Of a DNA stretch of 64,000 bases, positions 33,287 to 44,404 are shown in pieces. Every line of letters begins with the position of its first letter. Within the stretch, counting starts at the first letter, position 1. Position numbers and translations under genes: made by a program. The stretch comes from Mycobacterium sp. HUMS_12744610 (GTDB lineage Bacteria; Actinomycetota; Actinomycetes; Mycobacteriales; Mycobacteriaceae), in NCBI RefSeq assembly GCF_041206865.1, contig NZ_JBGEDP010000001.1, positions 1,178,001 to 1,242,000 on the forward strand. Reading direction: 5' to 3'. A model generated the notes under the pieces. That model made no database searches and was not told the DNA's origin. It was given only the letters and a program-made list of their open reading frames with translations.

Positions 33287-33301
33287 GAGAATATTATTCT
33301 C
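33287..33301. promoter_or_regulatory. Operator-like inverted repeat GAGAAT-N3-ATTCTC (site 4)
   Basis: GAGAATATTATTCTC is a second perfect copy of the element, 22 bp upstream of the amidohydrolase start, followed by GC as at 3292. The position suits repression of the amidohydrolase-FadD operon. Confidence 0.62.
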
Positions 33302-33323
33302 GCAAATCAAGAAGGAGGATTCC

Positions 33324-34514
33324 ATGGGGCAACTGTCGCATCGGGAGGACGTCCCGTTTCCGATCTTTGACGCGGACAACCATCTCTACGAGCCGCCGGA
33401 AGCGCTGACCAAGTTCCTGCCCAAGGAGTACAAGGACTTCGTCCAGTACGTGCAGGTCAACGGGCGCACCAAGATCGCGATCCGCGGCCACATCAGCAAC
33501 TACATCCCCAACCCGACCTTCGAGGTCGTCGCCCGGCCGGGCGCCTGGGAGGAGTACTTCAAGTACGGCAACCCGGAGGGCAAGAGCAAGCGCGAGCTGT
33601 TCGGTGAGCCGATGCGGGCGATCCCGGCCTTCTTCGAGCCCGGCCCGCGCCTGGAGAAGATGAACGAGCTGGGCCTGGACCGCACCCTGATGTTCCCGAC
33701 ACTGGCCAGCCTGATCGAGGAGCGGTTGCGCGACGACCCGGTCGCCATCCACGTCCTGATCCACGCGCTGAACCAGTGGCTCGACGAGGTCTGGGGATTC
33801 AACTACCAGAACCGCATCTTCACCACCCCGGTGATCACCCTCCCGATCGTCGAGAAAGCGATCGAGGAGCTGGAGTGGGCGGTCAAGCGCGGTGCCCGCT
33901 GCATCCTGGTCCGCCCGGCTCCCGTCCCCGGTTTCCGTGGGCCCCGGTCGTTCGCGGTGCCTGAGTTCGACCCGTTCTGGGAGCGGGTCGTCGAGCACGA
34001 CGTGCTGGTTGGCATGCACTCCAGTGACAGCGGCTACTCCCGCTACACCTCCGAGTGGGACGGCGCCGAGCAGGAGATGCTGCCGTTCCAGACCAACGCG
34101 ATGGGCATCCTCAACGAGTGGCGGCCGATCCAGGACTCGGTGGGGTCGTGGGTCATCCACGGGGCGCTCTACCGCCACCCGAAGCTGAAGGTCGCCATCG
34201 TCGAGGCCGGTTCGAAGTGGATGAACCCGCTGCTGGACGGCCTGGCCGAGGTCTTCCGGAAGGCCCCGGAAGCCTTCCCGAGCGATCCCGTCGAGATGGT
34301 CAAGAGCCGGATCCACGTCAGTCCGTTCTTCGAGGACGGCATCGACGATCTGGTCAACCTCGTCGGGGTGAATCAGGTCCTGTACGGCTCGGACTGGCCG
34401 CACCCCGAAGGGCTGGCGGAGCCGACCTACTACGTCAACGCGCTGTCGCACCTGTCCGTGGAGGATCAGGCAAAGATCATGGGCGGCAACCTCGCTCGTC
34501 TCGTATCGGTGTGA
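33324..34514 (+). CDS. Amidohydrolase family 2 protein
   Basis: 396 residues from ATG 33324 (AGAAGGAGG upstream). The N-terminal FPIFDADNHLYEPPEAL carries the metal-binding D-x-(D/N)-x-H of the ACMSD/amidohydrolase-2 group, and the C-terminal QVLYGSDWPHPEGLAEP provides the conserved metal-binding Asp and nearby His. VGMHSSDSGYSRY and VIHGALYRHPKLKVAIVE are typical of this family. Mycobacterial members of this type occur in lipid and sterol degradation clusters; they may hydrolyse or decarboxylate ring-opened intermediates. Its stop overlaps the FadD start by four bases. Confidence 0.88.
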   Translation: MGQLSHREDVPFPIFDADNHLYEPPEALTKFLPKEYKDFVQYVQVNGRTKIAIRGHISNYIPNPTFEVVARPGAWEEYFKYGNPEGKSKRELFGEPMRAIPAFFEPGPRLEKMNELGLDRTLMFPTLASLIEERLRDDPVAIHVLIHALNQWLDEVWGFNYQNRIFTTPVITLPIVEKAIEELEWAVKRGARCILVRPAPVPGFRGPRSFAVPEFDPFWERVVEHDVLVGMHSSDSGYSRYTSEWDGAEQEMLPFQTNAMGILNEWRPIQDSVGSWVIHGALYRHPKLKVAIVEAGSKWMNPLLDGLAEVFRKAPEAFPSDPVEMVKSRIHVSPFFEDGIDDLVNLVGVNQVLYGSDWPHPEGLAEPTYYVNALSHLSVEDQAKIMGGNLARLVSV

Positions 34515-35953
34515 GACCGGCCGCGACGACGTGGCAGACCATCCCCGAGATGGTCTTGAGCGCGGCGGACCGGTTCGGCGACGCGGAAGCGGTCGTCGAC
34601 GGTCCGCTGCGCCTCACCTTCGCCGAGGTCGTCGAGCGAATACGCCGGGCCGCGGGCGCGTTCGCCGACCTCGGCATCGGCAAGGGTGAGCGGGTCGCCA
34701 TCTGGGCCCCCAACTCCGCGGAGTGGATCGTCGCGGCGTTCGGACTGCTCACCGCCGGCGGGGTGCTCGTCCCGGTCAACACGCGATTCAAAACCGAAGA
34801 GGCGGGCGACGTCATCGTCCGCAGCGGGGCGAAGGCCGTGCTGGTGCAGAAGGGATTCCTGGGCCAGGACTACACGGCGCCGGCGGGCACGCCGGTCATC
34901 GACCTGAAATCCGACTTCCTTTCCAGCGGTTCACCGTTCCAGCGTGATGTCAGCGGCACCGACACCGCCGACATCATCTTCACCTCGGGCACGACCGGAC
35001 GCCCCAAGGGCGCGATGATGAATCATCGGCAGACGCTGCGGATGTACGAGGAGTGGGCCACCCTGGCCGATCTGCGCGAGGGCGACCGTTACCTGCAGAT
35101 CAACCCCTACTTCCACACGTTCGGTCTGAAGGCGGGACTCATCACGTCCTTCCTGCGCGGGGCGACGATGCTGCCGGTCGCGGTCTTCGGCGTCGACACC
35201 GTGGTGGATATCGTTGAGCGCGAACGCATAACGATGCTGCCCGGCCCGCCGACGTTGTACCATTCGTTGCTGACCGTGCGCGACAAGGACCGCCTGTCGA
35301 CGCTGCGGGCCGGCGTGACCGGCGCCGCCGACATCCCCGTCGAACTGGTCCGCCGCATCCACGGCGAACTGCCCTTCCAGACGCTGATGACCGGCTACGG
35401 GCTGACCGAGGCCGGCAATGTCACCCTGTCCCGGCCCGGTGACTCCTTCGAGGATGTGGCCACCACCGCGGGCCTGCCGTGCGAGGGGGTCGAGGTGCGC
35501 GTCGCCGATGACGGCGAGGTGCTGGTGCGCGGCTACGGCGTGATGCAGGGCTATCTCGACGACCCCGAGGCCACCGCGCAAGCCATCGACGGCGACGGCT
35601 GGCTGCACACCGGGGATCTGGGCGCCATCGACTCGTCCGGGCGGCTGCGCATCGTCGGCCGCAAAAAGGACATGTTCATCGTGGGCGGGTTCAACGCCTA
35701 CCCGGCCGAGATCGAGGGGTTCCTGCTCAACCACCCGGCCGTCGCGCAGGCGGCGGTCATCGGCGTTCCCGACGAGCGGCTCGGCCAGGTGGGCAAGGCA
35801 TTCGTCGTCGCGAACGGGGCCGTGGACGCCGAGGAACTCATCGGCTGGTGCACCGAACGCATGGCCGGATTCAAGGTGCCGCGGTCGGTGGAGTTTCTCG
35901 ACGCGCTTCCGCTCAACGCCACCGGCAAGGTGGTCAAAGACCTGCTGCGCTGA
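34511..35953 (+). CDS. Acyl-CoA synthetase (FadD-type AMP-forming ligase)
   Basis: 480 residues from GTG 34511 (GTGA overlap with the amidohydrolase stop). Adenylate-forming signatures in order: IIFTSGTTGRPKGAMMNHRQ (P-loop), MTGYGLTEAGNVT (A5), WLHTGDLGAIDSSGRLRIVG (A7), GRKKDMFIVGGFNAYPAEIE (A8 hinge) and NATGKVVKDLLR, with the catalytic Lys at the C-terminus. It activates a carboxylic acid to acyl-AMP then acyl-CoA. At about 480 residues it is of the short, FadD3/FadD17-like class rather than long-chain FAAL. The FadD number is not assignable. It is co-transcribed with the amidohydrolase. Confidence 0.93.
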   Translation: MRPAATTWQTIPEMVLSAADRFGDAEAVVDGPLRLTFAEVVERIRRAAGAFADLGIGKGERVAIWAPNSAEWIVAAFGLLTAGGVLVPVNTRFKTEEAGDVIVRSGAKAVLVQKGFLGQDYTAPAGTPVIDLKSDFLSSGSPFQRDVSGTDTADIIFTSGTTGRPKGAMMNHRQTLRMYEEWATLADLREGDRYLQINPYFHTFGLKAGLITSFLRGATMLPVAVFGVDTVVDIVERERITMLPGPPTLYHSLLTVRDKDRLSTLRAGVTGAADIPVELVRRIHGELPFQTLMTGYGLTEAGNVTLSRPGDSFEDVATTAGLPCEGVEVRVADDGEVLVRGYGVMQGYLDDPEATAQAIDGDGWLHTGDLGAIDSSGRLRIVGRKKDMFIVGGFNAYPAEIEGFLLNHPAVAQAAVIGVPDERLGQVGKAFVVANGAVDAEELIGWCTERMAGFKVPRSVEFLDALPLNATGKVVKDLLR

Positions 35954-35983
35954 TCGTCCCGGCGGGCTCCATATGCCCGATGA

Positions 35984-35998
35984 GAGAATGATATTTCC
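35984..35998. promoter_or_regulatory. Degenerate operator-like repeat (site 5)
   Basis: GAGAATGATATTTCC followed by GC resembles site 6 at 56507 (GAGAACGTAATTTCC, also followed by GC). It lies in the 319-bp gap between FadD and the Mce-associated gene at 36273. The rest of the gap contains no ORF or structure that I can support. Confidence 0.42.
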
Positions 35999-36272
35999 GC
36001 TGCTGTATATCTGTTTCACGCGGTGCTGAGGGCTAGGGCTAGCGAGGTTCCGCGGGATGGGTGATAACCTGGTTCTCCTGGCGACATCGGCCGCCGTGGC
36101 ACTCGACGCGCGCAAGGATCTCGCAGCAGGCGCCTGTGCGTGAGGGGGTGCGACGAGTAGGGTTGCGCAACGGCGACGTCGGTCGTCGGCGGTCAGGGCA
36201 AACATCCCGTCGACGGGCACGCGGTAGAGGAGTTGGGCATTTGGGTCACGAGCAGCGTCGGGCCGGTGAGCG

Positions 36273-37175
36273 GTGAGTGGTGGCCGCCAGAATGCTGCTG
36301 AGGCGAGACCGGTTCCGGTGAACGAAGGCGAAACCCCCAGTACCGCCGCGGACATCATGGCGTTGGCCGAGCAGGCCGAGGCAGAGGCCGCGGAAGCCGA
36401 AGCCCTCGCCGCCGCCGCCCGGGCCCGCGCGCGGGCCATCCAGTTGCGCCGCGAGGCCGAACTCGCCGAAGCCAGGACGCAACAGGCAGCGCGCGAGGAA
36501 ACCGCGGCCGACCTCTCCGGCGACGAGGCGGCGGTGGATGCGACGGCCGACGTCGGGACCGAGGCGCCCGATACCGAGACGACCGCGGCCGCAGAGTCCG
36601 CCGTCGAACCGGAGAGCGAGTCGGGGGAGGAATCCCGCGATGAGGCCGCGGAGGCGGAGAAGCCGGGGCGACGCCGGCTGCGCCGCCCCAAATGGTCGAC
36701 CGTCGCGGCCGCCCTGGCCGTGATCGTCGTGCTCGCCGCGCTGTCCGGCACCGGATACATGGTCAAGGAGCATCGCGACGCGGTCCGGCAGCGGCAGCGT
36801 GCGGCCGAGTTCGCCGCCGCCGCGCGCCAGGGTGTCGTGACGTTGACGTCGATGGATTTCAACAACGCCAAGCAGAGCGTGCAGCGCATCCTCGACGACT
36901 CCACCGGTTCGTTCAAGGACGACTTCCTCAAGATGGCCGACGACTTCGTCAAGGTGGTCGAGCAGTCCAAGGTCGTGTCGCAGGGCACCGTCCAGTCCGC
37001 AGCCGTGGAACTGGACTCGATGACCGACAATTCGGCGACGGTGCTGGTCGCCTCCACCTCCGAGGTCACCAATGCGGCCGGCGCCAAACAGGATCCACGT
37101 AGCTACCGGCTGATCGTGACGGTGGCCCGCGACGGCGACCAGATCAAGATATCGAAAGTTGAGTTCGTGCCGTGA
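36273..37175 (+). CDS. Mce-associated membrane protein, first of pair (orphan locus)
   Basis: 300 residues from GTG 36273; the later GTG before NEGETPSTAADIM is an alternative start. There is an N-terminal acidic, Ala-rich coiled segment (LAEQAEAEAAEAEALAAAAR) and a basic patch (PGRRRLRRPKW), a membrane helix (AALAVIVVLAALSGTGYMV), then an external domain (LTSMDFNNAKQSVQRILDDS). It ends KISKVEFVP like the protein at 21574-22302, a clear paralog. No mce genes are within 15 kb of it, so its transporter partner is elsewhere or is the operon at 10.7-20.3 kb. Confidence 0.85.
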   Translation: MSGGRQNAAEARPVPVNEGETPSTAADIMALAEQAEAEAAEAEALAAAARARARAIQLRREAELAEARTQQAAREETAADLSGDEAAVDATADVGTEAPDTETTAAAESAVEPESESGEESRDEAAEAEKPGRRRLRRPKWSTVAAALAVIVVLAALSGTGYMVKEHRDAVRQRQRAAEFAAAARQGVVTLTSMDFNNAKQSVQRILDDSTGSFKDDFLKMADDFVKVVEQSKVVSQGTVQSAAVELDSMTDNSATVLVASTSEVTNAAGAKQDPRSYRLIVTVARDGDQIKISKVEFVP

Positions 37176-37819
37176 GCGCAGACGAAACGCCGGCCCCGGA
37201 AACCGAGGAACAGGTCGAGACGGCCCCGGACGCTGAGGACGCCGAGGAGCCCACCGCCGCGACAGCCGACACCGGCGCGGGCCCGACCACGCCCGGCCGG
37301 CTCAAGCGCGTTGGCGCACAGGTGAAGAGGCGGTCGTCCGGAAAGGTCCTGCCCGCCGTGTTGGCGTTGCTGGTCGTTGCTTCGCTGGGGTTGCTGGGCG
37401 GGTTGTACTACTTCTCCTACCTACCGGACCGGGAAACGGACGGCGCGGCCGCCAAGGCGGCGATCACGGCGGCCAGCGAGGGGACGGTCGCGGTCCTGTC
37501 GTATTCCCCCGACACCCTCGACCGCGACTTCTCTTCGGCGAAGTCGCATCTGACGGGCGACTTCCTGACCTACTACAACCAGTTCACCCGGGAGATCGTC
37601 GCCCCGGCCGCCAAGCAGAAGTCGGTGAAGACGAACGCGGTCGTGCTTCGCGCCGCCATCTCGGAATTCCGCCCCGGCGCGGCCACGGTGCTGCTGTTCG
37701 TCAACCAGAGCACCCAGAGCAAAGACCGGCCGGAGCCCACCCTGACCTCGAGCAGCGTCCTGGTCAAACTGGACAAAGCCGATGGGAAATGGCTCATTTC
37801 GTCATTCAACCCGGTATAG
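37172..37819 (+). CDS. Mce-associated membrane protein, second of pair
   Basis: 215 residues from GTG 37172, overlapping the previous stop (GTGA). It has an acidic, Thr/Glu-rich N-terminus and a membrane helix (VLPAVLALLVVASLGLLGGL). The external domain has VLSYSPDTLDRDFSSAKSHL and FLTYYNQFTREIVAPAAK, closely matching the paralog at 21002-21577. The order (longer Mas then shorter Mas, coupled stop-start) is the same in both loci, pointing to duplication of a two-gene unit. Confidence 0.88.
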   Translation: MSADETPAPETEEQVETAPDAEDAEEPTAATADTGAGPTTPGRLKRVGAQVKRRSSGKVLPAVLALLVVASLGLLGGLYYFSYLPDRETDGAAAKAAITAASEGTVAVLSYSPDTLDRDFSSAKSHLTGDFLTYYNQFTREIVAPAAKQKSVKTNAVVLRAAISEFRPGAATVLLFVNQSTQSKDRPEPTLTSSSVLVKLDKADGKWLISSFNPV

Positions 37820-37828
37820 GACCCGGCG

Positions 37829-38452
37829 ATGACGAACGACATCCACTCGATGGTCATCGCGACGGACTACCGCGTTCCCGATCCGACGCGGGTGTGGCCG
37901 CTGCTCGAGCGCAACAAACCGGCCCTCGCCGACATCGGCGCCCACCATGTCCTCGTGTACATGTCCACGCACGACTACGGGCGTGTGCTGGTGATGATCG
38001 GCGTGCACAGCCGGGAGCCGATCGTGGAACTGCTGCGCTCGCGGGTGTTCTTCGACTGGTTCGATGAGGCCGGCGTCGAAGACATCCCCGCGGTGTTCGC
38101 CGGCGAGATCGTCGACAGGTTCGTCGCCGAGCAACCGTCGACCCCGGGAGCGCCGGGGGTCGTGGTCGCCGCCTTCGCCTCCGTCGACGACGTGGCGACG
38201 CTGAACTCGGGGGTGCGTGTCGCGATGGACCGGTTCGCCGCCGCGGGGATTCGGAAGACCTGGGTGTTCCAGGCGTTCGACGACGAGCGCGAGGTGCTCA
38301 TCCTGCAGGAGCTGCCCGACGAAGAGGGGGCGCGGGAGTGGCTCGAGCATCCCGACGCCGCCGCCCAATGGATGTCCGGGGCGGGGGCCGGCGCCTACCC
38401 GCCGCTGTTCGTCGGCCGCTTCTTCGACATGATGCGCATCGAGGCGGACTGA
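37829..38452 (+). CDS. Conserved hypothetical protein, possible dimeric alpha-beta barrel
   Basis: 207 residues from ATG 37829, nine bases after the preceding stop. The sequence DIGAHHVLVYMSTHDYGRVL and REPIVELLRSRVFFDWFDEA, then a second half (RKTWVFQAFDDEREVLILQE, LPDEEGAREWLEHPDAAAQW), suggests two repeats of a ferredoxin-like alpha-beta fold. No family name or catalytic residues are recognised. It is co-directional with the Mce-associated pair and the Bfd-like gene, 13 bp before the latter. Confidence 0.7.
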   Translation: MTNDIHSMVIATDYRVPDPTRVWPLLERNKPALADIGAHHVLVYMSTHDYGRVLVMIGVHSREPIVELLRSRVFFDWFDEAGVEDIPAVFAGEIVDRFVAEQPSTPGAPGVVVAAFASVDDVATLNSGVRVAMDRFAAAGIRKTWVFQAFDDEREVLILQELPDEEGAREWLEHPDAAAQWMSGAGAGAYPPLFVGRFFDMMRIEAD

Positions 38453-38465
38453 GCGGATCGCCGGA

Positions 38466-38660
38466 ATGTTCGTGTGCCTGTGCAACGGCGTCACCAACCA
38501 GACGGTGTGCGAGGCCATTGCGGCCGGGGCGTCGACGACCAGGGATGTCGCTCGGGCCTGCGGCGCGGGCGCCGACTGCGGGCGCTGCCGGCGCACCGTC
38601 CGGGCGATCCTGCGCTCGGCGACCCCCGATCCCACATCGCCCCGCCCCGGGGCGCGCTGA
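38466..38660 (+). CDS. Bacterioferritin-associated ferredoxin-like [2Fe-2S] protein
   Basis: 64 residues from ATG 38466. The pattern FVCLCNGVTNQTV with two N-terminal Cys (C-x-C) and DCGRCRRTV with C-x2-C is that of BFD-type [2Fe-2S] domains (Bfd, also found in NirB and similar). The known Bfd role is delivering electrons to bacterioferritin for iron release; no bacterioferritin gene is nearby, so its partner is unknown. It may instead serve the upstream hypothetical protein. Confidence 0.85.
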   Translation: MFVCLCNGVTNQTVCEAIAAGASTTRDVARACGAGADCGRCRRTVRAILRSATPDPTSPRPGAR

Positions 38661-38669
38661 GACCGCGGC

Positions 38670-40878
<2,209 letters not shown>

Positions 40879-40881
40879 TCC

Positions 40882-42012
40882 GTGGGTCGCGGCGGGCCCC
40901 TGGCCGGGGTCAGGGTCATCGAGCTCGGCGGCATCGGGCCGGGGCCGCACACCGGGATGATGCTGGCCGACCTGGGTGCCGACGTGGTGCGGGTGCGCCG
41001 GCCCGGCGTGGCGATCGCGATGCCGGCGGAGGGCCGTGACCTGCTCCACCGCGGCAAGCGCATCGTCGACCTGGACGTCAAGGCGCGGCCCGGGGCGCTG
41101 CTGGAGCTGGCCGCCAGGGCCGACGTGCTGCTGGACTGTTTCCGGCCCGGCACCTGCGAGCGGCTCGGCATCGGCCCCGACGACTGCGCGGCGGTCAACC
41201 CGCGCCTGATCTTCGCGCGGATCACCGGGTGGGGGCAGGAGGGGCCCCTGGCGCAGACGGCCGGTCACGACATCAACTATCTGTCGCGCACCGGTGCGCT
41301 CTCCGCGCTCGGCTACGCCGACCGCCCACCGCTGCCGCCGCTGAACCTCGTCGCCGACTTCGGCGGCGGTTCGATGCTGGTCCTGGTGGGCATCGTCGCC
41401 GCCTTGTACGAGCGGGAACGCTCGGGCCGCGGACAGGTCGTCGACGCCGCGATGGTCGACGGGGTCAGTCTGCTCGCTCAGGTGATGTGGACGATGAAGT
41501 CGACCGGGTCGCTGTGCGACCGGCGCGAGTCGTTCCTGCTCGACGGCGGCGCGCCGTTCTACCGCTGCTATGAGACGTCCGACGGCAAGTACGTGGCAGT
41601 CGGGGCGATCGAACCGCAGTTCTTCGCCGCGTTGCTCGAAGGGCTCGGCCTGTCGCCGGACGAGGTGCCCGGTCAGCGCGACATCGCTTCCTACCCAAGG
41701 ATGTTCGACATCTTCACCGAGCGGTTCGCCGCCCGGACCCGCGACGAGTGGACGCGGGTCTTTGCCGGCACCGACGCGTGTGTCACGCCGGTGCTGACGT
41801 GGGGCGAGGCGGCCACCGACGACCACTTGCGGGCCCGGTCCACGGTGATCACCGCGCACGGCGCCGACCAGGCCGCGCCCGCCCCGCGCTTCTCGCGCAC
41901 ACCCGCCCCGCCGGTGGGGCCGCCGCCATCCGGCACCACTTCGCTGACCGAAATCGACTGGTACGAAACCGGTTACGGCGAAACCCGCGCACTCCCGGTG
42001 CGGCGTTGCTAG
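40882..42012 (+). CDS. far: Family III CoA-transferase / alpha-methylacyl-CoA racemase-like (Far)
   Basis: 376 residues from GTG 40882. It is of the CaiB/BaiF family: GPLAGVRVIELGGIGPGPHT, ADLGADVVRVRRPG at the N-terminus, then LIFARITGWGQEGPLAQTAG followed by HDINYLSRTGAL. The conserved Asp of GHDINYL is the nucleophile in CoA-transferases and part of the racemase site. The short N-terminus and GGIGPGPH motif match mycobacterial alpha-methylacyl-CoA racemase relatives, as does the context (Rv0855 far). It may epimerise or transfer branched acyl-CoAs before beta-oxidation. Confidence 0.9.
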   Translation: MGRGGPLAGVRVIELGGIGPGPHTGMMLADLGADVVRVRRPGVAIAMPAEGRDLLHRGKRIVDLDVKARPGALLELAARADVLLDCFRPGTCERLGIGPDDCAAVNPRLIFARITGWGQEGPLAQTAGHDINYLSRTGALSALGYADRPPLPPLNLVADFGGGSMLVLVGIVAALYERERSGRGQVVDAAMVDGVSLLAQVMWTMKSTGSLCDRRESFLLDGGAPFYRCYETSDGKYVAVGAIEPQFFAALLEGLGLSPDEVPGQRDIASYPRMFDIFTERFAARTRDEWTRVFAGTDACVTPVLTWGEAATDDHLRARSTVITAHGADQAAPAPRFSRTPAPPVGPPPSGTTSLTEIDWYETGYGETRALPVRRC

Positions 42013-42022
42013 GTTGGGCGCA

Positions 42023-42460
42023 GTGGCTGTAAAAGCATCGCGGGAGTTCGTCGTCGACGCGCCGCCGGCAGTGGTCATGGAGGCGCTGACCGACGTCGTC
42101 GTGCTGTCGTCCTGGTCGCCGCTGCACAAGCACATCGAGGTGATCGACCGTTATCCCGACGGCCGGCCCCACCACGTCAAGGCCACGATCAAGATCCTGG
42201 GGCTCACCGACAGGGAGGTCCTGGAATACCACTGGGGCCCCGACTGGGTCGTCTACGACGCCAAGGGAACCCCCCAACAGCACGGCCAGCACGTCGAGTA
42301 CAACCTCAAGCCGGAGGGAACGGACAAGACCCGGGTGCGCTTCGACATCACCGTCGAGCCGGCGGGGCCCATCCCGGGTTTCATCGTCAGGCGGGCGACG
42401 CGGTCCGTCCTCGATGCCGCGGTGAAAGGCCTGAGCGACCTCATCGCCGGCGGCGGCTGA
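42023..42460 (+). CDS. SRPBCC family protein, copy 2
   Basis: 145 residues from GTG 42023, chosen because it aligns with the starts of the paralogs (VAVKAS, VAVQAS, MAIKES). The upstream TTG at 42014 is less likely. START-like fold: FVVDAPPAVVMEALTDVVVL, SWSPLHKHIEVIDRYPDGRP, EYHWGPDWVVYDAKGT. It is about half identical to copy 3 (42510), showing a tandem duplication. It corresponds to Rv0856. A small hydrophobic ligand is likely, but the ligand is unknown. Confidence 0.86.
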   Translation: MAVKASREFVVDAPPAVVMEALTDVVVLSSWSPLHKHIEVIDRYPDGRPHHVKATIKILGLTDREVLEYHWGPDWVVYDAKGTPQQHGQHVEYNLKPEGTDKTRVRFDITVEPAGPIPGFIVRRATRSVLDAAVKGLSDLIAGGG

Positions 42461-42509
42461 TCGAAGAGTTTCGGGCACATCCGGTAGTGCGGTTGCTAAC
42501 TTGGTAGCG

Positions 42510-42965
42510 GTGGCCGTACAAGCATCGGCGCAGATCGTCATTGATGCGCCCCCGGAAGAGATCATGGTGGTGCTCGCCGACGTCGGCGCGGTGCCGCTGT
42601 GGTCCTCGGTGCACAAGAAGGCCGAGGTCATCGATGCCTATCCCGACGGCCTGCCGCACCACGTCAAGGTCACGGTCAAGGTGCTCGGTATCGTCGATCA
42701 TGAAGTGCTGGAATATCATTGGGGTCCCGACTGGGTCGTGTGGGACGCGCGGAAGACCGTGCAGCAGCACGGCCAGCACGTCGAATACCGGTTGCAGCGC
42801 GTCGGCGTCGACAAGACGCGGGTGCAATTCGACATCACCCTGGAACCGTCGGCGCCGCTGCCGGAGTTTCTGGTCAACCGTGCGCGAAAGACGGTCGTAC
42901 GCGCCGCAACCGAGGGATTGCGCAAGCAGGTCCTGACCGCGCAGCGGGCCCGCCGGCCGGAATAG
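42510..42965 (+). CDS. SRPBCC family protein, copy 3
   Basis: 151 residues from GTG 42510 (TTG 42501 is possible). It has the same layout as copy 2: IVIDAPPEEIMVVLADVGAV, WSSVHKKAEVIDAYPDGLPH, EYHWGPDWVVWDARKT, PLPEFLVNRARKTVVRAATE. It corresponds to Rv0857. The three SRPBCC genes surround far, implying that they act on related hydrophobic acyl or isoprenoid compounds. It is convergent with the histidine kinase gene. Confidence 0.86.
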   Translation: MAVQASAQIVIDAPPEEIMVVLADVGAVPLWSSVHKKAEVIDAYPDGLPHHVKVTVKVLGIVDHEVLEYHWGPDWVVWDARKTVQQHGQHVEYRLQRVGVDKTRVQFDITLEPSAPLPEFLVNRARKTVVRAATEGLRKQVLTAQRARRPE

Positions 42966-42970
42966 CCGGC

Positions 42971-44404
42971 TCAGGTCCCCGCGGGGTCGGAAGGCGGCGC
43001 CAAGGGCAGGCTCAGCCGGAAGGCCGCGCCGGGTTCGTGGGGCAGGCATTCCAGCGTGCCGTGGTGGGCCTCGGCCAGTCCGCGGGCGATCGACAGCCCG
43101 AGTCCGGCGCCCCCGGAGCCGCGGTCGCGCGCGTCGTCGAGGCGGACCAGCCGGTCGAAGACCCGCTCGCGGTCCGCATCGGGGATGCCGGGCCCGGAGT
43201 CGACGACCGTCACTTCCGCGGTGTGGTCGCGGGCCGCGGTGTGCACGGTGATCTCACCGCCGCGCGGGGTGTAGCGGCGGGCGTTGTCCAACACGTTGGA
43301 CAGGATCTGCACGATCCGGCCAGGGTCGGCGCGGATGGGTAGACGAGCGTCGTCCCCGACCAGCCGCACCGTCACGCTGGGCGCGAGCATGGCGGCGCGT
43401 TCCACTTCGGCGGCGACGACGTCGACGAGGTCCACCTGCTCGCTGCGCAATGCCGTCCCCGCATCGATGCCGGCGATGTCCAGCAGGTCGGAAACCAGCC
43501 GGCCGGCCCGCCGGGTCTCACCGCCCAGCAGCGCGGCGTAGCGGCGCAGCCGCGAGATCGACGCCGCGTCGTCATGACCGGTTCCCTCGGTGCTGGCGGT
43601 CAGTTGTTGCGCCACCGCCTGGATCGCGGTCACCGGGCTGCGCAGTTCGTGGGCGGCGTCGGAGAGGAAGCGGCGTGTCTTGGACTCGGCGCGTTGCGCG
43701 GCTTCGGCAGCCCGGTGAGCGTTGGTCTCTGCGGTCTCCAGCGCGTCGAGCATGTTGTCGAACGCGGCGGCGGCGTGACCGAGTTCGGTGGTCGGCCGGT
43801 CCGGCCGGAGTCGCCGTCCCCGGTCGCCGTGGGTGATCTGCTCCGCCGTCGAGGTGATCCGCTGAAGCGGTGCCAGCGCGCGACCGACGACGAGCCTGAC
43901 CAGCACCGCGATCAATATCAGCGTTGCGGTGCCGCCGATGAGGAGGTCGCGCCGCAGCTGGGCCCGGCGGGCCTGGATGCCGTTGGTCTTGCCCACCAGG
44001 ATGATCGTCGAGCCGTCGCGCAGGACCCGGGTGACCGCCTTGCTGCTCCGTTCCTTGGCGGTCGGTGGCGGCACCGCCCCGGTTTGCGGTGGTGGCGGCG
44101 GGGACGCGCCGGTGTCCAGCGAACGGTCACCGTAACGGGTGCCGTCCGGGCCGATCACCCGCACCCGGATCCGCTGCGCCTGCAGCTGAACGACGAGTTC
44201 TGCCGGGCCGACACCCACCTTGACGAGATTGGCGGCGCGCACGACGTCGTCGGCCAGCCGGGACTCGAGGTCACGGTTGAGCTGAACCCCGACCACTTCG
44301 TCGATCGCCGCGCCGAGAGCCAGCAGCAGGATCGCGATCAGGCCCACCGTCGCCACCGTGACCCGCCGGCGCAGCGACGGGGTGGGAGTGGTCGGCGCGG
44401 TCAC
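42971..44404 (-). CDS. Sensor histidine kinase
   Basis: 477 residues from GTG 44404, which overlaps the response regulator stop (GTGA). An N-terminal membrane helix (VATVGLIAILLLALGAAID), a periplasmic sensor of about 110 residues with a Pro-rich loop, a second helix (LIGGTATLILIAVLVRLVV) and a HAMP-like segment precede the HisKA helix FLSDAAHELRSPVTAIQAVA (phospho-His near residue 250). The ATPase domain shows the N box SNVLDNARRYTPRGG, G1 DSGPGIPDADRE and G2 GGAGLGLSIARGLAEAHHG. It is an orthodox class I kinase partnered with the RR at 44401. The signal is unknown. It is inserted between the Rv0857 and dapC homologs. Confidence 0.92.
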   Translation of the reverse strand: MTAPTTPTPSLRRRVTVATVGLIAILLLALGAAIDEVVGVQLNRDLESRLADDVVRAANLVKVGVGPAELVVQLQAQRIRVRVIGPDGTRYGDRSLDTGASPPPPPQTGAVPPPTAKERSSKAVTRVLRDGSTIILVGKTNGIQARRAQLRRDLLIGGTATLILIAVLVRLVVGRALAPLQRITSTAEQITHGDRGRRLRPDRPTTELGHAAAAFDNMLDALETAETNAHRAAEAAQRAESKTRRFLSDAAHELRSPVTAIQAVAQQLTASTEGTGHDDAASISRLRRYAALLGGETRRAGRLVSDLLDIAGIDAGTALRSEQVDLVDVVAAEVERAAMLAPSVTVRLVGDDARLPIRADPGRIVQILSNVLDNARRYTPRGGEITVHTAARDHTAEVTVVDSGPGIPDADRERVFDRLVRLDDARDRGSGGAGLGLSIARGLAEAHHGTLECLPHEPGAAFRLSLPLAPPSDPAGT

